A stretch of DNA of 64,000 bases from Microtetraspora sp. NBRC 13810. Lineage in GTDB: Bacteria > Actinomycetota > Actinomycetes > Streptosporangiales > Streptosporangiaceae. The translations under genes and the position numbers were made by a program. How positions within the stretch are numbered: the stretch's first letter is position 1; the number at the start of each line of letters is the position of its first letter. The notes beneath the pieces are model-generated. The model had not been told where the DNA came from and made no database searches. It worked only from the letters and a program-made list of their open reading frames with translations. Location of the stretch: contig NZ_BSRQ01000006.1 in the NCBI RefSeq assembly GCF_030268685.1, forward strand, positions 124,001 to 188,000. Direction: 5' to 3'. Of this stretch, positions 60,103 through 64,000 are shown piece after piece.

Positions 60103-61185
60103 TCAGTAACGGGTCGGGCTCTCCACGAGGGGCGGGTAGGCGGACGTCCGCTGCCCGTCGACGGTGGCGCCCGCGTACTTGAGCATGGGGCCGACCCGGC
60201 GGTTGAGCTCGGCGGGGAAGTTCAGCGCGGGGGCCGACACCTCGTCCAGGACGGCGGTCTGCTCCTCGGTCAGCCTCACCTCCAGCCCGGCGAGGTTCGC
60301 CTCAAGGTGTTCGAACCGGCGGGGTCCGATGATCGTGGAGGTGACGCCGGGACGGCCCCGCACCCAGGAGAGGGCGACCGCGGCCGGGCTCGCGCCGGCC
60401 TCCGCCGCGACGGCGGTGAGCGCGTCGATCACCTTGTACTGCTCCTCGCTCGGCGTGCCGAGCACCGCCGCGCGCCTGGTGTCCGCGGGGATCCCGGCGC
60501 CGCGGGTGTACTTCCCGGACAGATAGCCGCTCTTGAGCGGGCTCCAGGGCAGCACCGCCATGCCCGCGTCCCGCGCCAGCGGGATCAGCTCACCCTCGAT
60601 GGTGCGCTCCAGCAGCGAGTACTCCATCTGCAGCGCGATGACCGGCGTCCAGCCGCGCAGCAGCGCGATGGTGTGCGCCTTGGCGGTGAACCAGGCCGGA
60701 GTGTCGGAGAAGCCCACGTAGCGGATCCTGCCCGCGGTGACGAGGTCGTCCAGCGTCCGCAGGGTCTCCTCCACCGGCGTGGACCAGTCGTGGTTGTGCA
60801 GCCAGTACAGGTCGATGTAGTCGGTTCGCAGCCGCCGCAGCGAGTCCTCCACCTGCGAGAGGATGGCCTTGCGGCCGGCGCCGCCGCCGTTGGGGTCGCC
60901 CACGTGCAGATTGCCGAAGAACTTCGTCGCGAGGACGACGCGGTCGCGCAGCCCCGGGTGCCGGGCGAAGAAGTCGCCGAGGATCTTCTCCGAGTGGCCG
61001 TTGGCGTAGAGGTTGGCGGTGTCGACGAAGTTCCCGCCGTGGTCGAGGTAGGCCCGCAGGATCCGCTGCGACTCCTCCACCCCGCAGCCGGTCCCGCCGT
61101 CCTCGCCGAAGTTCATCGCCCCCAGGCAGAAAGGGCTCACCTTGAGCCCGGAGCTGCCGAGGCCGACGTAGGAATCGAGTGGCAT
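60103..61185 (-). CDS. Aldo/keto reductase
   Basis: 360 residues from the ATG at 61185 with GGGAG 8 nt upstream. The catalytic tetrad can be placed: Asp55 and Tyr60 in FVDTANLYANGHSE, Lys88 in LATKFF, and His130 in YWLHNHDW. The phosphate-binding end reads TSTIIGPRRFEHLEANL, which suggests NADPH. It reduces aldehydes or ketones. The divergent AraC-family gene is its likely regulator, a layout common for this enzyme family. Confidence 0.92.
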   Translation of the reverse strand: MPLDSYVGLGSSGLKVSPFCLGAMNFGEDGGTGCGVEESQRILRAYLDHGGNFVDTANLYANGHSEKILGDFFARHPGLRDRVVLATKFFGNLHVGDPNGGGAGRKAILSQVEDSLRRLRTDYIDLYWLHNHDWSTPVEETLRTLDDLVTAGRIRYVGFSDTPAWFTAKAHTIALLRGWTPVIALQMEYSLLERTIEGELIPLARDAGMAVLPWSPLKSGYLSGKYTRGAGIPADTRRAAVLGTPSEEQYKVIDALTAVAAEAGASPAAVALSWVRGRPGVTSTIIGPRRFEHLEANLAGLEVRLTEEQTAVLDEVSAPALNFPAELNRRVGPMLKYAGATVDGQRTSAYPPLVESPTRY

Positions 61186-61304
61186 GTTCGTGCTCCCGTA
61201 CATCAGGGATGGACAGCGACCTGTCGAGTAAACCGCGATGACCTGCGCGAACGTTAGATCGATCCTGCCGCTCTCTTGCACGATCCTGGCGACTTCGGCG
61301 GGAC

Positions 61305-62243
61305 GTGGTTGAATCGAGCGTGCCCCTGGAGGAGTTGCGCGCCCTGATCGCCCGCTACGCCGGGCGGCCGGGCCCGGTCGTCGACGGCCTGCTGCTGACG
61401 ATGGCGGACCGGCCGGCCCCGCCGTCGTCCGGTGTCGCCGAGCCCGTGCTGGCCGTGGTCGCCCAGGGCGCGAAGCGGCTCATGCTGGGCGACCGGACCT
61501 ACGACTACGGCGCGGGCCAGTACCTGGTGGTCTCGGTCGGCCTGCCGGTCACCGGCCACTACACGCAGGCCGCCCCGGACCGTCCCTTCCTCGGTTTCGG
61601 CCTCACCCTGCGGCCCGCGGCCATCGCGTCGCTGCTGCTGGAGTCGGGGTCCGCCGGGGCCGGGGCCGCGGGTGACGGGCGGCGCAGGCCGCGGACGCCG
61701 CCGGGGATGGCGGTGAGCGACGCGCCGGAGGACCTGGTGGACGCGGTGGTGCGGATGGTCCGGCTGCTCGGCCGGCCGGCCGACGCGCCGGTGCTCGCGC
61801 CGCTGATCGAGAAGGAGATCCTCTGGCGGCTGGTCACCGGGGAGCAGGGTGCGATGGTCCGGCAGATCGGCCTCGCGGACAGCCGGCTCTCGCACATCGG
61901 CCGGGCGCTCCGGTGGATCCGGGAGCACCACGCGGACCTGATCCGGGTCGAGGACCTGGCCCGGATGTCGGGGATGAGCACGTCGGCGTTCCACCGGCAC
62001 TTCCGCGCGGTCACCGCGATGACGCCCATCCAGTTCCAGAAGCGCATCCGCCTCCAGGAGGCGCGCCTGCTGCTCATGAGCGGGTCGAAGGACGTGGCCG
62101 CCGCCGGGTTCGCGGTCGGCTACGACAGCGCGTCGCAGTTCAGCCGCGAGTACCGCCGCCGGTTCGGCGTCCCGCCCGGCCAGGACGCCGCGCGGCTCCG
62201 CCTGCACGCCGGAGCCCCCGGCCGCACCACGCACCCGCTCTGA
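61305..62243 (+). CDS. AraC-family regulator (YqhC-like), divergent from the aldo-keto reductase
   Basis: 312 residues from the GTG at 61305. The N-terminal AraC-type ligand domain has VLAVVAQGAKRLMLGDRTYDYG. The two helix-turn-helix motifs are in VEDLARMSGMSTSAFHRHFR and VAAAGFAVGYDSASQFSREY, ending in the usual YRRRFGVPP. In E. coli YqhC activates adjacent aldehyde reductase genes; the same arrangement here suggests response to reactive aldehydes. The 119-bp gap to the reductase gene holds both promoters. Confidence 0.92.
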   Translation: MVESSVPLEELRALIARYAGRPGPVVDGLLLTMADRPAPPSSGVAEPVLAVVAQGAKRLMLGDRTYDYGAGQYLVVSVGLPVTGHYTQAAPDRPFLGFGLTLRPAAIASLLLESGSAGAGAAGDGRRRPRTPPGMAVSDAPEDLVDAVVRMVRLLGRPADAPVLAPLIEKEILWRLVTGEQGAMVRQIGLADSRLSHIGRALRWIREHHADLIRVEDLARMSGMSTSAFHRHFRAVTAMTPIQFQKRIRLQEARLLLMSGSKDVAAAGFAVGYDSASQFSREYRRRFGVPPGQDAARLRLHAGAPGRTTHPL

Positions 62244-62272
62244 CACCGGGACACGGCCCACCCTCCCGGCCC

Positions 62273-62947
62273 TCACTCCTGCGGGCGGTACGCCTCCACG
62301 AGTAACGCCTCCGCGTCGTCGAAGTAGCCGGCGAGCTGCCGCTCCGCCTTGTCCAGCTCGCCCGCGGCCATCAGCGTGAGCAGTTCCCTGTTCCTGGTCA
62401 CGAACGGCTCGTGGAACGAGCGCGGGTTGCGCATCACGTGGAAGACGAGACGCAGCTCCGCCAGGAGCTGCCGCATCATGTCGTCGAGCCGCTTGCTGCC
62501 GTTGAGCGCGGCGAGCGCCTGGTGGAACCGGATGTTCGCGGTGCCGACCTCGCGCCACCGGCCCTCCCGCGCGGCCAGCTCGCCGTCCTCCACCGCCTCC
62601 CGCATGGCCCCGAGCGCCTCGGGGCGGGCATGCCGTACGGCGGAGCCCTCGATCACCCTGCGCACCCGGTAGAGGTCGCCCACGTCCTCCACCGACAGCA
62701 TGCGGACGAAGACGCCGCGGTTGAGCCGGTGGGTGAGCAGCCGTTCGTGGGACAGCAGCCGGAACGCCTCGCGCAGCGTGTTCCGCGAGACGCCGAGGGC
62801 CGTCCCGATCGACTCCTCGGACAGGCGTTGCCCGGGGGCGAAGAACCCTTCCGCGATGCGCTCGCGCAGGATGTCGGCGACCCGCTCGGCGGTGCTGCTG
62901 CGGCCGAGACGGTCACGTTCACGTTCGAGATCCGCGACGTCGTCCAT
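62273..62947 (-). CDS. GntR-family regulator (FCD/FadR subfamily)
   Basis: 224 residues from the ATG at 62947, with no obvious ribosome site, so leaderless or weak translation is possible. A winged helix with STAERVADILRERIAEGFFA and LGVSRNTLREAFRLLSHERL, then an FCD ligand domain with LYRVRRVIEGSAVRHA, FHQALAALNGSKRLDDMMR and the C-terminal helices. FadR-type regulators respond to organic acids. It is divergent from an MHS-type symporter, its probable target. A 17-bp palindrome (62965-62981) lies just upstream. Confidence 0.92.
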   Translation of the reverse strand: MDDVADLERERDRLGRSSTAERVADILRERIAEGFFAPGQRLSEESIGTALGVSRNTLREAFRLLSHERLLTHRLNRGVFVRMLSVEDVGDLYRVRRVIEGSAVRHARPEALGAMREAVEDGELAAREGRWREVGTANIRFHQALAALNGSKRLDDMMRQLLAELRLVFHVMRNPRSFHEPFVTRNRELLTLMAAGELDKAERQLAGYFDDAEALLVEAYRPQE

Positions 62948-62964
62948 ACGAGAATCAAACCATC

Positions 62965-62981
62965 CCACAAAGCACTTGTGG
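62965..62981. promoter_or_regulatory. Palindrome in the GntR/symporter divergent region (operator candidate)
   Basis: CCACAA (62965-62970) and TTGTGG (62976-62981) form an inverted repeat with a 5-bp centre in the 88-bp gap between the GntR and symporter genes. A direct repeat of TGTTGAA lies nearby (62985-62991 and 63001-63007). It is the size and place expected for a FadR-type GntR site. Confidence 0.6.
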
Positions 62982-63035
62982 AATTGTTGAACGATCCTTA
63001 TGTTGAAGGAAATCCCCCCTTCGGCAGGAGCGAAC

Positions 63036-64000
63036 ATGGCAGGCTCCGAGCGCCAGGCACGGCGGGTGATCACCGCCAGCCTCATCGGCACGTCCCTCGA
63101 GTGGTATGACTTCTTCCTCTACGGCACCGCCGCGACCCTCGTCTTCGGCAAGCTGTTCTTCCCCACCTTCGAACCGCTGACCGCGACCTTCCTCTCCTTC
63201 ACCACCTACGCGGTCGGGTTCGTCGCCCGGCCGGTGGGCGGCATCGTCTTCGGCCACTTCGGCGACCGCGTCGGCCGGAAGAACATCCTGGTCATCACGT
63301 TGCTGATCATGGGCGTCTCGACGTTCCTGATCGGCCTGCTGCCCGGCTACGCCACCCTCGGCATCGCCGCGCCGCTGCTGCTGGTCATACTCCGCTTCCT
63401 GCAGGGCCTCGGCCTCGGCGGCGAGTGGGGCGGCGCCGTCCTGATGTCCATCGAGCACGGCGACCCGGCGAAACGCGGCCTGAACGCGAGCTGGCCGCAG
63501 GTCGGGGTGCCCGCGGGCAACCTCCTCGCCGCCGCGATGCTCGGTGTGATGTCCGTCACGCTCTCGGACGACGCGTTCCTGTCGTGGGGCTGGCGGGTGC
63601 CGTTCCTGCTGTCCGGCGTGCTGGTCGTGGTCGGGCTGTGGATCCGGCTGCGCATCGCCGAGTCGCCGCTCTTCGTCGAGGTCGAGCAGTCCAGCAAGAA
63701 GGCCAAGATGCCGGTGCTCGACGTCATCCGGTCGCACCCGCGCGCCCTGCTGTCCGCGATCGCCTCGCGGATCGGCGTGGACGTCGCGTTCTACATCTTC
63801 GCCCTCTACATCGTGCAGTACGTCTCGGGCACCCTCGGCCTGGACCGCACCGTCGGCCTCAACGCCGTGCTCATCGGCTCCGCGTGCCAGCTCGTGCTGA
63901 TCCCGGTGTTCGGCGCGCTGTCCGACCGGTACGGCAGGCGGCCGATCTACCTGGCCGGGGCGGTGTCCGCGGGCGTCTGGGTCTTCGTCTTCTTCCCGCT
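63036..64000 (+). CDS. MHS-family MFS metabolite:H+ symporter, 3' truncated by the window
   Basis: The ATG at 63036 has AGGAG 6 nt upstream and the frame stays open to the window end (321 codons seen of an expected 430 or so). It begins ITASLIGTSLEWYDFFLYGT, the hallmark of the metabolite:H+ symporter family (ShiA/ProP-like), with GHFGDRVGRKNILVITLL in the 2-3 loop, RFLQGLGLGGEWGGAVLMSI and SDRYGRRPIYLAG in the 8-9 loop. It likely imports an organic acid or osmolyte. The divergent GntR gene suggests induction by the substrate. Confidence 0.92.
   Translation, partial: MAGSERQARRVITASLIGTSLEWYDFFLYGTAATLVFGKLFFPTFEPLTATFLSFTTYAVGFVARPVGGIVFGHFGDRVGRKNILVITLLIMGVSTFLIGLLPGYATLGIAAPLLLVILRFLQGLGLGGEWGGAVLMSIEHGDPAKRGLNASWPQVGVPAGNLLAAAMLGVMSVTLSDDAFLSWGWRVPFLLSGVLVVVGLWIRLRIAESPLFVEVEQSSKKAKMPVLDVIRSHPRALLSAIASRIGVDVAFYIFALYIVQYVSGTLGLDRTVGLNAVLIGSACQLVLIPVFGALSDRYGRRPIYLAGAVSAGVWVFVFFP

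Overview
The window is about 71-73% GC by eye, with strongly GC-biased third codon positions, GTG starts and short overlapping gene junctions. It looks like a chromosomal piece of a filamentous actinomycete. The set of SARP/AfsR-type regulators, terpene cyclases, many orphan kinases and the rnpB / RNase H-phosphatase / zinc-ribbon / Nif3 cluster (same order as Mycobacterium tuberculosis Rv2228c-Rv2230c) suits the Streptosporangiales or a relative. The genus is an inference. I saw no rRNA, tRNA, CRISPR array, insertion sequence or prophage.

Layout. 1-13.5 kb: a truncated DrrB-type ABC permease; a giant AfsR-like regulator whose DNA-binding domain is interrupted by eight 48-bp repeats; a YbhB-like lipoprotein; a repeat-rich membrane-anchored protein; a SulP transporter fused to a beta-carbonic anhydrase; an epimerase-like protein; and a DHA2 exporter. 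13.5-17.9 kb: a phosphotriesterase-like hydrolase, a Nudix hydrolase, a decayed GH27 alpha-galactosidase, and a MarR regulator translationally coupled to an MFS exporter behind a 28-bp palindrome. 17.9-25.7 kb is a signalling island. It holds a tight kaiB-kaiC-PAS histidine kinase operon, a divergent NarL-type response regulator, a soluble orphan kinase, a small membrane protein and a NarL-type two-component pair. 25.8-29.8 kb: a frameshifted gene, RNase P RNA and the housekeeping rnpB-adjacent operon.

29.9-42.3 kb: a Baeyer-Villiger-like monooxygenase, a dipeptidase, a HAD phosphatase, an orphan membrane kinase, a DMT transporter with a 200-residue tail, an SDR behind a coupled 26-codon leader ORF, an MFS transporter, copC-copD, and a His-motif membrane protein that overlaps copD tail to tail. 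42.4-50.8 kb: an unusual protein joining an extracytoplasmic CocE-like hydrolase to a cytoplasmic ABC ATPase, with its permease; then an NB-ARC/TPR protein beside two divergent class I terpene cyclases. 50.8-64 kb: ankyrin, PAC2, Gfo/Idh/MocA oxidoreductase, protein phosphatase, a membrane protein, a secreted M6 protease, a PucR regulator with an amidohydrolase-like protein, a divergent aldo-keto reductase/AraC pair, and a GntR regulator divergent from an MHS-family symporter cut by the window end.

The most interesting systems are four. (1) The Kai-like operon: its KaiC keeps both ATPase folds but lacks the cyanobacterial Ser431/Thr432 phosphosites and the KaiA-binding tail. (2) The hydrolase-ABC ATPase fusion. 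(3) Tandem duplications that copy the 3' ends and stop codons of genes into intergenic spacers. (4) The terpene cyclase pair, one member of which has altered metal-binding residues.
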